DNA from: Gemmatimonadales bacterium UBA1120
GTDB lineage: Bacteria; Gemmatimonadota; Gemmatimonadetes; Longimicrobiales; Gaopeijiaceae
Length of the DNA stretch: 10,780 nucleotides
Reading direction: 5' to 3'
NCBI GenBank assembly: GCA_002313925.1
Contig: DCAZ01000014.1
Span: 1-10,780 of the forward strand
The notes under the pieces were generated by a model. That model made no database searches and was not told where the DNA came from. It worked only from the letters and a program-made list of their open reading frames with translations. The translations under genes were made by a program, and so were the position numbers. Of this stretch, positions 1 to 6,739 are shown piece by piece (position 1 is the first letter of the stretch; each line of letters opens with the position of its first letter).

Positions 1-93
1 AAGACCCGGAAAGCCGGGGTGTGCGACTGCTCCGGCAACAGAGACGGCGACGAGATCAGACTCGTTGGTGGCAAGGGTGTTCCGTTGGTTCAT
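1..93 (-). CDS. Second DUF4438-like protein, N-terminal fragment (runs off left edge)
   Basis: Seen: the reverse strand opens with an ATG at 93-91 that overlaps the stop codon of the complete DUF4438 gene (ATGA, bases 90-93). It stays open for 31 codons to the window edge. Residues 14-31 read LVAVSVAGAVAHPGFPGL. These line up with residues 12-31 of the upstream DUF4438 protein (LVEMAVTGQISQPALRRGGY), sharing the pattern L-V-x3-V-x-G-x4-P at nearly the same distance from the start. Inference: this is the beginning of a paralogue of its neighbour, made as a tandem, translationally coupled pair, perhaps forming a hetero-oligomer. Only the N-terminus is present, so the family call rests on this short match plus position. 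The protein could diverge completely beyond the edge. Confidence 0.6.
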   Translation of the reverse strand, partial: MNQRNTLATNESDLVAVSVAGAVAHPGFPGL

Positions 94-959
94 GCCATTC
101 CCCGGATATCGAGTGTGTGGGCGATGTTGGCGGTGGGGTCCATATGGAAGTCCAGGAGGTGGGCCGGGCCGGTGATCAGCGTGAGGATCCCGGGGCCATG
201 GCCGGTCATCACCGAGTCGCCGTGGATGCAGAGGCAGACGGCCACCCACCCATCGCGATAAGAGCGCCCGAATCGATGGTCGACGTTCCGGATGCCGATC
301 AGATCACCCAAGCGCATCTGGTCGATCCCCAGCTCAGCCATCAGGCACCGGTCTCCGGACATGAGGTCCTGGTCTACGAACTCGGCGTTGAGTTCGGCCC
401 CCGAGCCCATGATCCGGGGCGGAAGCTCCATGGCAACAGGGCAACTCACCCGTTCGCCCTCCGCTCGGAGGCCCAGGGCTCGAGCAAGAGCGGGGCTCAT
501 CTTTTTGAACTCGATGTCGGGATGACTTTCCAGCCTCAGCCCCCGACCTCGAGTCCGGATTTGGATAGTGTCCCCGACGGTCATCTCGTCCAGCACGTCC
601 GGGGAAAAGTCCACCAGGAGACGGGCATGTTCGCCGGTAACCACACCCTTGGCCCCTCTTGCCAGTCCGGTTACCACTTCGGCCTCATTGCCAATGCAGG
701 TCAGGTAATGCAGAGCGTAGTCGGCCTGCTCGTTCGGATTGGCGATGGAGACACCCGGCTCCACGTGGTCCCCGGCCCAACCGAATGCACGATCCCCGAC
801 TCGTGCGCCGTACGTGATTCCGTACATCCCCGGCAGGACTTCTCCGACCCCGTCAGGCCAATGGACGTATCCACCTCGACGCAGAGCCGGCTGGCTTATC
901 TGCCCCGTCACCGCCATCTCGACGAGGTCGTCGAAATTCCACTGAAACTCTTCGTTCAT
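90..959 (-). CDS. DUF4438 domain-containing protein, function unknown
   Basis: This 289-residue protein matches my memory of the DUF4438 family over its whole length, which is near the family's usual size. Visible conserved blocks are an N-terminal LVEMAVTGQISQP (12-24), GITYGARVGDRAFGWAGDH (47-65) followed by VEPGVS, CIGNEAEVV (88-96) with GAKGVVTGEH (102-111), DHRFGRSYRDGW (227-238), and IHGDS plus GHGPG (245-257). The conserved His, Asp and Gly residues in these blocks look like a small-molecule or metal site, but no activity is established. There is no signal peptide or membrane segment, so it is probably cytoplasmic. The ATG at 959 follows a GGAGG (reverse strand, 967-963) by only 3 bases, a tight spacing. 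The start is still favoured because the conserved N-terminal block begins at residue 12. It is transcribed away from the peptidase operon and its stop overlaps the start of a second DUF4438-like gene. The link to the plus-strand operon is inferred from the shared divergent intergenic region only. Confidence 0.85.
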   Translation of the reverse strand: MNEEFQWNFDDLVEMAVTGQISQPALRRGGYVHWPDGVGEVLPGMYGITYGARVGDRAFGWAGDHVEPGVSIANPNEQADYALHYLTCIGNEAEVVTGLARGAKGVVTGEHARLLVDFSPDVLDEMTVGDTIQIRTRGRGLRLESHPDIEFKKMSPALARALGLRAEGERVSCPVAMELPPRIMGSGAELNAEFVDQDLMSGDRCLMAELGIDQMRLGDLIGIRNVDHRFGRSYRDGWVAVCLCIHGDSVMTGHGPGILTLITGPAHLLDFHMDPTANIAHTLDIRGMA

Positions 960-1011
960 GCGCCTCCGGGGCTAAAAAGACCAACTTCATGGGTGGTGCT
1001 GAGGATGCCTT

Positions 1012-1021
1012 AGCACGTGCT
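1012..1021. promoter_or_regulatory. Perfect 10-bp palindrome AGCACGTGCT abutting TTGACA
   Basis: AGCACGTGCT equals its own reverse complement. Its last T is the first base of a perfect TTGACA (1021-1026), which reads toward the peptidase operon. It lies near the middle of the only divergent intergenic region, where an operator controlling both units would be expected. No convincing -10 box stands 16-18 bases beyond TTGACA, so the promoter reading is weak. A 10-base palindrome can also arise by chance. Operator function is inference. Confidence 0.25.
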
Positions 1022-1105
1022 TGACAGCCCTGCTCGACGGAGGCCACGTTGCGCTCTCGCCTGTCGACAATCTACAGACTACCGTGCCCCTGGGCCCGGT
1101 GCAAA

Positions 1106-1122
1106 CCCGTCACTCCGACGGG
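1106..1122 (+). promoter_or_regulatory. GC-rich hairpin in the 5' leader just before the peptidase ribosome binding site
   Basis: CCCGTC (1106-1111) pairs with GACGGG (1117-1122) across a 5-base ACTCC loop. The stem extends imperfectly outward by two A-T pairs past one mismatch. It sits 4 bases before the AAGAGG Shine-Dalgarno sequence (1127-1132) of the M32 gene. The following T run is only three bases and no gene on this strand ends upstream, so a plain terminator is unlikely. Its place suggests a leader structure affecting transcript stability or ribosome access, or a DNA operator. This is inference from pairing and position alone. Confidence 0.35.
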
Positions 1123-1140
1123 CTTTAAGAGGCCAAACGC

Positions 1141-2661
1141 ATGGGATACAGCGCGTTTCTGGAGCGTATGGGGGAGGTTAATGACCTCCTCAACGCGAAG
1201 TCGATCCTCAGTTGGGACGCGAAGACCATGATGCCTCCTGGGGGAGCGGACACACGGGCGAAGCAGTTGGCTACCCTGACCGTTGTGGCCCGGGACCACC
1301 TCGTGGCGGACGAGACCCGGCGGCTTCTGGAGCAGGCCGAAGCGGAGACCGCCAATCTCGCTTCGGACAGCGTGGAACGGACGATCTGCGGACAGGTGCG
1401 GGAGGCGATCGAGTATCACCTCCGTATTCCTACAGCCTTGGTGCACAAGCGGGCCGAGGTAGGCTCTATCGGGCAGCACATCTGGGCGAAGGCCAGGGCG
1501 GAGAGCGATTTCGCTTCCTTCGCGACGGTGCTCGAGGAGACCATTGTACTGAACCAGGAGATGGCGGAGTGCATAGGGTATGAGGAGCATCCGTATGATG
1601 CCCTCATGTACCGCTTCGAACCCGGCGAGACGATGAGATCACTGCAGCCCCTCTTTGCGTTGCTCCAGGAGGGACTCCTTCCCCTGGTGAGGGCCATCGG
1701 CGAGCAGGAGCCGCCCCGCGTAGACTTTCTCGAGCAGTCCTTCCCCGTGGAGGCACAGCTCGCCTTCGCCCTCAAGATGGCAAGTAAATTGGGGTACGAG
1801 ACCGATCGGGGACGTTTGGATCTCACTGTGCACCCGTTTGAGGTCTCCTTCACACGAAACGACGTCCGCATCACCACCCGGGTCAACGACGAGTGGATGC
1901 CGAAGAGCCTCTTTGGGACGCTTCACGAAACAGGGCACGCGCTCTACGAACAATTCTGTGATCCAGCCTACACGCGTACCCCTCTGGCCACTGATCTAGT
2001 TGGTCTGTATGCAGTGGGTGGGGTGAGCTTCGGGGCCCACGAGAGTCAGTCCCGCCTCTTCGAGAACTACGTTGGTCGGAGTCGTGAGTTCTGGGAGCTG
2101 AACTACGGGGAGCTACAGGCCACCTTCCCGGAGCAGCTCGAAGGGATTAATACCGAGACCTTTTGGCGGGCAATTAACCGGGTGGAGCCGGGGCTGATCC
2201 GGGTAGAGTCCGACGAACTGACCTACGACTTCCACATCATGCTCCGGGTGGAGATCGAGGCGGCCCTCATCGACGGAAGCCTGAAGGTGCCGGAGCTCCC
2301 GGAGGTTTGGAACGCAAAGGTTAAGGAATACCTGGGACTAGACGTTCCGAACGACCGGCTCGGGGTGCTCCAGGACGTCCACTGGTCGTCGGGGCAGGTA
2401 GGAACCTTCTGCAACTATACGATCGGCAACGTGATGGCAGGTCAGCTTTTCGCTTCCGCGACAGAGGACGGCGGGGTCCGAGATGGGTTGGCCGCAGCGG
2501 ATTACCTACCGTTACGGGAGTGGATGACCGAACATGTCCACCGACACGGCCGCCGCTACACTCGGGACCAGCTCCTGGAGAAAGCTACCAGCCGCACACT
2601 CGATCCAACTTTCTATATTGAACACCTCACCCAGAAGTATTCGGACATCTACGGGATCTGA
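1141..2661 (+). CDS. M32 family (Taq-type) zinc carboxypeptidase
   Basis: This cytoplasmic metallopeptidase should remove C-terminal amino acids from peptides. It has 506 residues, the usual length for peptidase family M32. The zinc motif HETGH lies at 262-266 (His262 and His266 ligands, Glu263 catalytic), and the third-ligand region HESQSRLFEN starts at His300. Other family blocks are SWDAKTMMPPGG (24-35), HPF (231-233) with DVRITTR (241-247), YDFHIMLR, and LQDVHWSSGQVGTFCNY near the C-terminus. No signal peptide is present. The ATG at 1141 is preceded by AAGAGG (1127-1132) at 8 bases, and the N-terminus matches the family start. It is first in the plus-strand operon, 7 bases before the aminotransferase. 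A peptidase at the head of an operon ending in a peptide-type importer suggests that the substrate contains a peptide or amide-linked amino acid. That is inference, since M32 enzymes are often general peptide recyclers. Confidence 0.95.
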   Translation: MGYSAFLERMGEVNDLLNAKSILSWDAKTMMPPGGADTRAKQLATLTVVARDHLVADETRRLLEQAEAETANLASDSVERTICGQVREAIEYHLRIPTALVHKRAEVGSIGQHIWAKARAESDFASFATVLEETIVLNQEMAECIGYEEHPYDALMYRFEPGETMRSLQPLFALLQEGLLPLVRAIGEQEPPRVDFLEQSFPVEAQLAFALKMASKLGYETDRGRLDLTVHPFEVSFTRNDVRITTRVNDEWMPKSLFGTLHETGHALYEQFCDPAYTRTPLATDLVGLYAVGGVSFGAHESQSRLFENYVGRSREFWELNYGELQATFPEQLEGINTETFWRAINRVEPGLIRVESDELTYDFHIMLRVEIEAALIDGSLKVPELPEVWNAKVKEYLGLDVPNDRLGVLQDVHWSSGQVGTFCNYTIGNVMAGQLFASATEDGGVRDGLAAADYLPLREWMTEHVHRHGRRYTRDQLLEKATSRTLDPTFYIEHLTQKYSDIYGI

Positions 2662-2668
2662 ATCCTCC

Positions 2669-3856
2669 ATGCCAAACGGCCGTAACCGCCTCGCCCGACG
2701 CGTCAAGCTGACGGACAAGCACATCGTGACCCGGATGATGGATATCGCCGCGGGATTACCTGATGTGATTAAGCTCGGGAGGGGGGATCCCGACCTGGAC
2801 ACGCCGGAACACATCGTCCGGGCGGGTCAGGAGGCCTTGGCTTCAGGGGCGACGCACTACACCCACCCCATGGGACTTTCTGAGCTTCGCCAAGCGATCG
2901 CGGACAACATTGCGACCCATGGTGGTGCCCGGTATGAGCCGGAAGACATCGTTGTCACGCCGGGTGGGCAACAGGCGATGTTCATCATCGCATTGGGGCT
3001 ACTGGACCCGGGTGACGAGGTGCTCATTCCGTGTCCGGGCTACAATCCCTACCTCCAGGCGGCCGAACTCACCGAGGCCACGCTCGTGAGCATCAGGACG
3101 ACGATGGCGACGAATTTCACCCTTACGGCGGAGTTGGTTCGCGAGCACGTCACGCCACGCTCGAAGGTTCTGATCCTCATCAACCCCGGTAATCCGACCG
3201 GGACCGTGATCCCACCGGACGAGATAGCCCGGATCTGTGAGGTTGCGCGGGAACACGATCTAATCGTCGTCTCCGACGAGATCTACGCCCGTCTCACGTA
3301 CGATGATCATCATGCGCAGCCAGTCTCTGTGCTCCCCGGTATGCAGGAACGCACGATCACTCTCTCGGGAATGTCGAAGGCCTATGCCATGACGGGGTGG
3401 CGGGTGGGCTACTTCGCTGGTCCCTCCGACCTCATGCCGGCCCTAGCCGAGATCCACCACGCCTTCGCCATCTCCACCGCCGCAGTGAGCCAACACGCAG
3501 CCCTTGCTGCCCTCACAGGACCGCAGGGGTGCGTAGAGGAGATACGTTGCACATTTGACGAGCGAAGGCGGGTGCTCTGCGACGGTCTCACCGAGATGGG
3601 GATCCCGTTCGCCAAACCCCAGGGCGCCTTTTACGTCTACGCCAAGGTCGCAGAGACCGGAGTCAAAGCCACAGAGTTCTGTGAGCGACTCCTTCGGGAG
3701 GGGCAGGTCATGATCTTCCCGGGAAGGATCTACGGGGACTACACGGACGATTATGCGCGCCTGTCCATGACCCAGCCCGTCCCTCGCATTCAAGAGGCGT
3801 TGGCCCGCATGGCCGCTGTGGTCGCGGCCATCCACCAGGAACACTCCGTGGCATAG
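2669..3856 (+). CDS. PLP-dependent class I/II aminotransferase (aspartate aminotransferase-like)
   Basis: This enzyme should move an amino group between an amino acid and a 2-oxo acid. All fold-type I landmarks of class I aminotransferases are present in the 395-residue product. They are the substrate/PLP loop VTPGGQQAMF (96-105), NPGNPTG (172-178, Asn175), SDEIY (202-206, Asp203 for the pyridine nitrogen and Tyr206), the lysine loop SGMSKAYAMTGWRVGY (233-248, Lys237 as Schiff base), and the carboxylate-binding arginine in YARLS (Arg364). A longer reading from 2534 would overlap the M32 gene by 128 bases. The added 45 residues are a shadow of the peptidase frame with no family character, so the ATG at 2669, 7 bases after the peptidase stop, is preferred. 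No strong Shine-Dalgarno is seen, so coupled translation is likely. The substrate cannot be read from the sequence. It is not of the class V type that acts on ureidoglycine. Confidence 0.93.
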   Translation: MPNGRNRLARRVKLTDKHIVTRMMDIAAGLPDVIKLGRGDPDLDTPEHIVRAGQEALASGATHYTHPMGLSELRQAIADNIATHGGARYEPEDIVVTPGGQQAMFIIALGLLDPGDEVLIPCPGYNPYLQAAELTEATLVSIRTTMATNFTLTAELVREHVTPRSKVLILINPGNPTGTVIPPDEIARICEVAREHDLIVVSDEIYARLTYDDHHAQPVSVLPGMQERTITLSGMSKAYAMTGWRVGYFAGPSDLMPALAEIHHAFAISTAAVSQHAALAALTGPQGCVEEIRCTFDERRRVLCDGLTEMGIPFAKPQGAFYVYAKVAETGVKATEFCERLLREGQVMIFPGRIYGDYTDDYARLSMTQPVPRIQEALARMAAVVAAIHQEHSVA

Positions 3857-3880
3857 AACCCCCAAGCACGAGATCAGACC

Positions 3881-4360
3881 ATGAAATCAGACAATCCGAA
3901 TGTTCGCGGGATTAAGCACATGGCGTTCGCCGTGCGAGATGCGGAGAAGGCTCTGGGCGCATATGCACGCTTCCTCCACGTTCCTGCCGAGACCGAGATC
4001 AAAGTGTATCCCAAATCGAAGAACCGGGTCGCGCTCTTCTATCTCGGGGGGATCGAGTACCAGCTCTGCGAGTCCATGGAACCGGATGGAAGGTTTGCGA
4101 AATGGATCGACGAACGGGGTGCCGAGGGGCTGCACCACATATGCTACCAGGTGGACGACATCGACGCGGCTCTAGCCCACGCGCAGGCTGAAGGGGCAAA
4201 TCTTCGGATTTGCCAGGCATGCAACGTTCACGGTTCTCACCCCCATCCCGAGGGGTGGGTCGCCTTCCTGGATGACGAGGCGGGGGGTATTGAGATCGAG
4301 TTCATGCAGGTTTACACGCCTGAGCAGTTGAAAGAGTACGAAGACTTTAAGGGGATCTGA
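3881..4360 (+). CDS. VOC-superfamily protein, methylmalonyl-CoA epimerase-like
   Basis: This 159-residue protein shows the paired beta-alpha-beta3 layout of the vicinal oxygen chelate fold. The first module holds IKHMAFAV (11-18) and EYQLCES (59-65). The second holds GLHHICYQVDDIDAAL (83-98) and GIEIEF (136-141). Candidate metal ligands fall at His13, Gln61, His85 or His86, and Glu140. This is the His/Gln/His/Glu set known for methylmalonyl-CoA epimerases, with almost the same spacing. Family knowledge supports a divalent-metal enzyme that epimerises, isomerises or opens a small molecule by chelating adjacent oxygens. The neighbourhood has no mutase or carboxylase of propionate metabolism. 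The true substrate may therefore be another carbonyl or carboxyl compound of the operon's pathway (inference). The gene starts 24 bases after the aminotransferase and has no clear ribosome binding site. It could also be a glyoxalase- or dioxygenase-type member. Confidence 0.8.
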   Translation: MKSDNPNVRGIKHMAFAVRDAEKALGAYARFLHVPAETEIKVYPKSKNRVALFYLGGIEYQLCESMEPDGRFAKWIDERGAEGLHHICYQVDDIDAALAHAQAEGANLRICQACNVHGSHPHPEGWVAFLDDEAGGIEIEFMQVYTPEQLKEYEDFKGI

Positions 4361-4361
4361 G

Positions 4362-4394
4362 ATGACATCAGCCTGCACCGGGACCGGGGACTGA
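4362..4394 (+). other. Possible 10-codon mini-ORF between the VOC and PuuE-like genes
   Basis: ATG at 4362 begins a 10-residue reading frame (MTSACTGTGD) ending in TGA at 4392-4394, one base before the ATG of the PuuE-like gene at 4396. It is preceded by AAGGGG (4349-4354) with a good 7-base spacing, so ribosomes could initiate here and restart on the next gene. No conservation can be judged from one sequence and such short frames occur by chance. It may simply be the 35-base spacer. Confidence 0.2.
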
Positions 4395-4395
4395 C

Positions 4396-5316
4396 ATGGA
4401 TATCCAGCGCGACTTTGTGGGCTATGCAGAGAGCCCTCCGGATATCCGTTGGCCGGGTGGCGCGCGACTGGCTGTCAATTTTGTTCTGAATTACGAAGAG
4501 GGCTCGGAGTACTCTCTTGAGGATGGGGATGGGTACTCCGACGCCACCCTTACTGAGGTCGCGCAGCCCAGGGTTCCGCGGGGGGATAGGGACCTCGGAG
4601 CTGAGAGCATGTTCGAGTATGGAAGCCGCGTGGGGTTCTGGCGGATCGTCCGGTTCTTCCGGGACAGGGGACTCCCGCTCACGGTCTTCGCTTCGGCCCT
4701 GGCACTGGAGAGGAATCCCGCAGCCGCTCAGGCGGTTGCTGACAGCGATTGGGATGTCGTGTGCCACGGTAGGCGCTGGATCGAACACTACCTTCTCGAT
4801 GAGGCCATCGAGCGAGAAGAAATTGCTCGAGCTTTCGACTCGATCCATAGGTTGGTCGGCCGTCCCCCCGAGGGATGGTACTGCCGTTACGCACCGTCTC
4901 CCGTTACCAGGAAGCTCCTCGTCGAGCATGGTGGCTTCACTTACGACAGCGACGCATACAACGACGAACTCCCCTACTGGGTCCAGGTGGAGGATCGCCC
5001 CCACTTGGTGGTTCCATACTCCCTGGTAACTAATGACGCTAAGCTAGTAGGCGGCCCCCTGGTGACGGGGCGGGCTTTCGGGGAATTCCTCATCGATTCC
5101 TTTGATGAACTCGTCTCGGAGGCCGGGTTACACCCTCGGATGATGTCGGTAGGAATGCATGCTCGGATCCTCGGCCACCCCGGTCGGATCCGAGGTCTCC
5201 ATACTTTCCTTGCCCACATCCAGGATCGCGATGATGTCTGGATCTGTCGCCGTAGGGACCTTGCTGCCCACTGGCGCGCTGTCGTCCCTCCTGGGGAGGG
5301 GGAGATCCCCGCGTGA
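4396..5316 (+). CDS. PuuE-type allantoinase / cyclic amidohydrolase (polysaccharide deacetylase fold)
   Basis: PuuE enzymes hydrolyse allantoin to allantoate in the cytoplasm and use the polysaccharide deacetylase (NodB) barrel. The 306-residue product carries PuuE hallmarks. RDFVGY plus WPGGARLAVNFVLNYEEG (19-36) has NYEEG in place of the metal-binding TFDDG of true deacetylases. ESMFEYGSRVGFWR (70-83), CHGRRW (123-128), EGWYCRYAPSP (159-169), YDSDAYNDELPYW (183-195) and SVGMHARILGHPGR (251-264) follow. It lacks a signal peptide, which argues against a cell-wall deacetylase. The next gene is AllA-like and overlaps by 4 bases, supporting ureide or cyclic-imide chemistry. Relatives of this family also hydrolyse cyclic imides, so the ring substrate is not certain. 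The ATG at 4396 follows GGGGA (4386-4390) by 5 bases, and an in-frame TGA upstream (4363-4365) leaves no earlier start. I omit the symbol because activity on allantoin is unproven. Confidence 0.85.
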   Translation: MDIQRDFVGYAESPPDIRWPGGARLAVNFVLNYEEGSEYSLEDGDGYSDATLTEVAQPRVPRGDRDLGAESMFEYGSRVGFWRIVRFFRDRGLPLTVFASALALERNPAAAQAVADSDWDVVCHGRRWIEHYLLDEAIEREEIARAFDSIHRLVGRPPEGWYCRYAPSPVTRKLLVEHGGFTYDSDAYNDELPYWVQVEDRPHLVVPYSLVTNDAKLVGGPLVTGRAFGEFLIDSFDELVSEAGLHPRMMSVGMHARILGHPGRIRGLHTFLAHIQDRDDVWICRRRDLAAHWRAVVPPGEGEIPA

Positions 5317-5834
5317 CTGTGAAGCTTCAGGATCCAGATCCTAGTGTGTTCGCACCGTTTGGCGCGTTCCTTGAACCGCCGGCTGGAGTAGGCGATCGAT
5401 CGATGCTCAGTGAATGGCTGGAGCCCGTGCCGGGGCTTTCGCAGCAGTGCCACCTGAACCGGGTAACTCCATCGACCCTTCCCCTGACTGTGGAACAGGT
5501 GGAACACCACCCCCATACCGCCCAGCTCTTTCTCCCGATGGCGGTGTCTCACTACCTGGTGACCGTGATGCCCTCTGATGCGGCCGGGTCCCCTGACAGC
5601 GCGCATGCCTTGGCCTTCGTCGTTCCCGGTACGCTGGGAGTGGTCTACCATCCGGGGACATGGCATGCAGGTATCGCTGTGTTGGAGGCTGAGGCAAGCT
5701 TCGCCGTCCTGATGTGGCGAGGCCAGGAGGACGATGACGTCTTTGCTGCCATTCCGCCCATAGAGTTGCAGCTCGAGCATACTAAATTCTTCTCGGAGTC
5801 CGATTCCGCGACCATCACCAAGTACCCGAAATGA
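5313..5834 (+). CDS. Ureidoglycolate lyase (AllA) family protein
   Basis: AllA-family enzymes split ureidoglycolate into glyoxylate and urea, using a small cupin-like fold. The 173-residue protein matches across its length: FAPFGAFLE (13-21), HLNR (47-50) before a TLPLTVEQVEHHPHTAQLFLP segment (55-75), FVVPGTLGVVYHPGTWH (102-118), and SFAVLMWRGQ (129-138) before AAIPPIEL. The core HPxxxQxF(I/L)P and GTWH motifs are intact. E. coli AllA, as I remember it, has WHHP and a DNC near the end, whereas this protein has WHAG and DDD. The divergence leaves room for a related substrate. Translation starts at GTG 5313, overlapping the upstream stop (GTGA). A GGAG at 5301-5304 gives 8-base spacing. A second in-frame GTG at 5319 would give MKLQ, like the E. 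coli start, but at poorer spacing. It is coupled to the PuuE-like gene before it and the SDR gene after it. Confidence 0.83.
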   Translation: MTVKLQDPDPSVFAPFGAFLEPPAGVGDRSMLSEWLEPVPGLSQQCHLNRVTPSTLPLTVEQVEHHPHTAQLFLPMAVSHYLVTVMPSDAAGSPDSAHALAFVVPGTLGVVYHPGTWHAGIAVLEAEASFAVLMWRGQEDDDVFAAIPPIELQLEHTKFFSESDSATITKYPK

Positions 5835-6739
5835 AAAGGAGGCAGGTTCTGGTGACTGGGGCAGGGGGCTTCGTGGGAAGAGCTCTGGCGCTGGGTTTTG
5901 CCGACCTCGGCTGGCGGGTTATCGGACTGGACCGTGCATTCGACGAGAGACGGGAGAGTGATAGCATGCGTCGCTCAACTGCCGACTTGGCTGAGGGAGT
6001 ACCCTTGGATATACCCGACGTGGATCTGGTGGTGCACGCGGCCTGGGTAACTACGGACCCGGCGACACTTGGGGTCACCACAGCCGAGTATATCGCGCTT
6101 AACACCCGTCCTCTGCTGACGATGTTGGAGTATGTTAGCCGTACCTCCCCGGCCGACTTCGTATTTCTGAGTTCCTCCGGGGTCTTCGCAGCGACAGACA
6201 CGACTGAGGGACTGAAAGATTCCTATTCACCTACAGGGACGTCTCCCTACGCAGTCGCGAAACAAGCAGGGGAAGCGCTGGTCCGATCAGCATTCGATTT
6301 TCAGACAGAGATCCACGTGGTGCGTCTTGGCTACCTCTTCGGTCCTGGTGAGGTAGCTCGACCCAGCCGAGTTGGCGTGTCCCTGGTGGCCGGTTGGCTG
6401 GCTGCGGCCCGGCAGGGACAAGCCCTGGCGGTACGATCGGATGATCCTCTCAGGGAGTGGACGTTCACTTCCGACCTTGCCGTGGCGCTGGAGCAGGTGG
6501 TAGACGGTCCGCCAGTAGGGCACCCGGTCCATCTGGGGAGTACCCACGTGAGTAGGGATAGCGCATTCGCTGCCCTTATCGCCTCTGAACTTCCTGGTAC
6601 AGAACCGGTCACTGTCCCCGCCGAGGGACCGGTGAAGCCACCGATGGTCCCTAGCGACATTCCTGCCCTTCGTGACTTTGGCTGGACCGACCCGACTACT
6701 GGGCTGCGGGTTCTCTTGGCTGCTGAGGTCGTGGCGTGA
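5831..6739 (+). CDS. NAD(P)-dependent epimerase/dehydratase, extended SDR family
   Basis: This is an extended short-chain dehydrogenase/reductase of 302 residues. The Rossmann nucleotide motif TGAGGFVG lies at 9-16, with an acidic residue after the second strand (LDRAF, Asp34) that favours NAD. HAAW follows at 69-72. Catalytic residues are a serine in LSSSGVF (113-119) and the YxxxK pair Tyr140 and Lys144 (PYAVAK). A C-terminal substrate domain follows, with REWTFTSDLA in the place where this family carries its R-x-(F/W)-x3-D-x-A element. Members oxidise, epimerise or dehydrate sugar-like or hydroxyacyl compounds, and the substrate is not evident here. The ATG overlaps the AllA-like stop (ATGA, 5831-5834). 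There is no upstream Shine-Dalgarno, so initiation probably depends on coupling. The next gene, a Gfo/Idh oxidoreductase, overlaps by another 4 bases, so the two redox enzymes are probably made in step and act in sequence. Confidence 0.9.
   Translation: MKRRQVLVTGAGGFVGRALALGFADLGWRVIGLDRAFDERRESDSMRRSTADLAEGVPLDIPDVDLVVHAAWVTTDPATLGVTTAEYIALNTRPLLTMLEYVSRTSPADFVFLSSSGVFAATDTTEGLKDSYSPTGTSPYAVAKQAGEALVRSAFDFQTEIHVVRLGYLFGPGEVARPSRVGVSLVAGWLAAARQGQALAVRSDDPLREWTFTSDLAVALEQVVDGPPVGHPVHLGSTHVSRDSAFAALIASELPGTEPVTVPAEGPVKPPMVPSDIPALRDFGWTDPTTGLRVLLAAEVVA

Noticed and set aside
21..1013. A 330-codon open frame on the plus strand opposite the DUF4438 gene.
   Set aside because: Its translation has no recognisable family motifs and is rich in His, Pro, Arg and Ser, as expected for the antisense of a GC-rich gene. 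The minus-strand frame has clear conserved DUF4438 blocks.
1021..1049. A complete sigma-70 promoter built on TTGACA at 1021.
   Set aside because: No acceptable -10 hexamer is found 16-18 bases downstream. The bases there are GC-rich (near CCACGT), so only the -35-like match and palindrome are reported.
2534..2668. A longer start for the aminotransferase adding 45 residues.
   Set aside because: The extra residues lie inside the end of the M32 coding sequence and do not look like an aminotransferase N-terminus. The ATG at 2669 gives a normal-length protein.
4312..5004. A 230-codon minus-strand frame opposite the VOC/PuuE-like junction.
   Set aside because: No motif or ribosome binding site supports it, and the plus-strand PuuE-like gene fully explains the sequence.
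4974..5780. A 268-codon minus-strand frame across the PuuE-like and AllA-like genes.
   Set aside because: It overlaps two genes with strong family evidence, spans their junction, and shows no domain motifs. It is a shadow frame.
5838..5842. GGAGG just inside the SDR gene, suggesting a later GTG start at the TGAGG of the Rossmann motif.
   Set aside because: Starting there would remove the first beta strand (QVLV) needed before TGAGGFVG, and the upstream ATG is coupled to the previous gene by an ATGA overlap.
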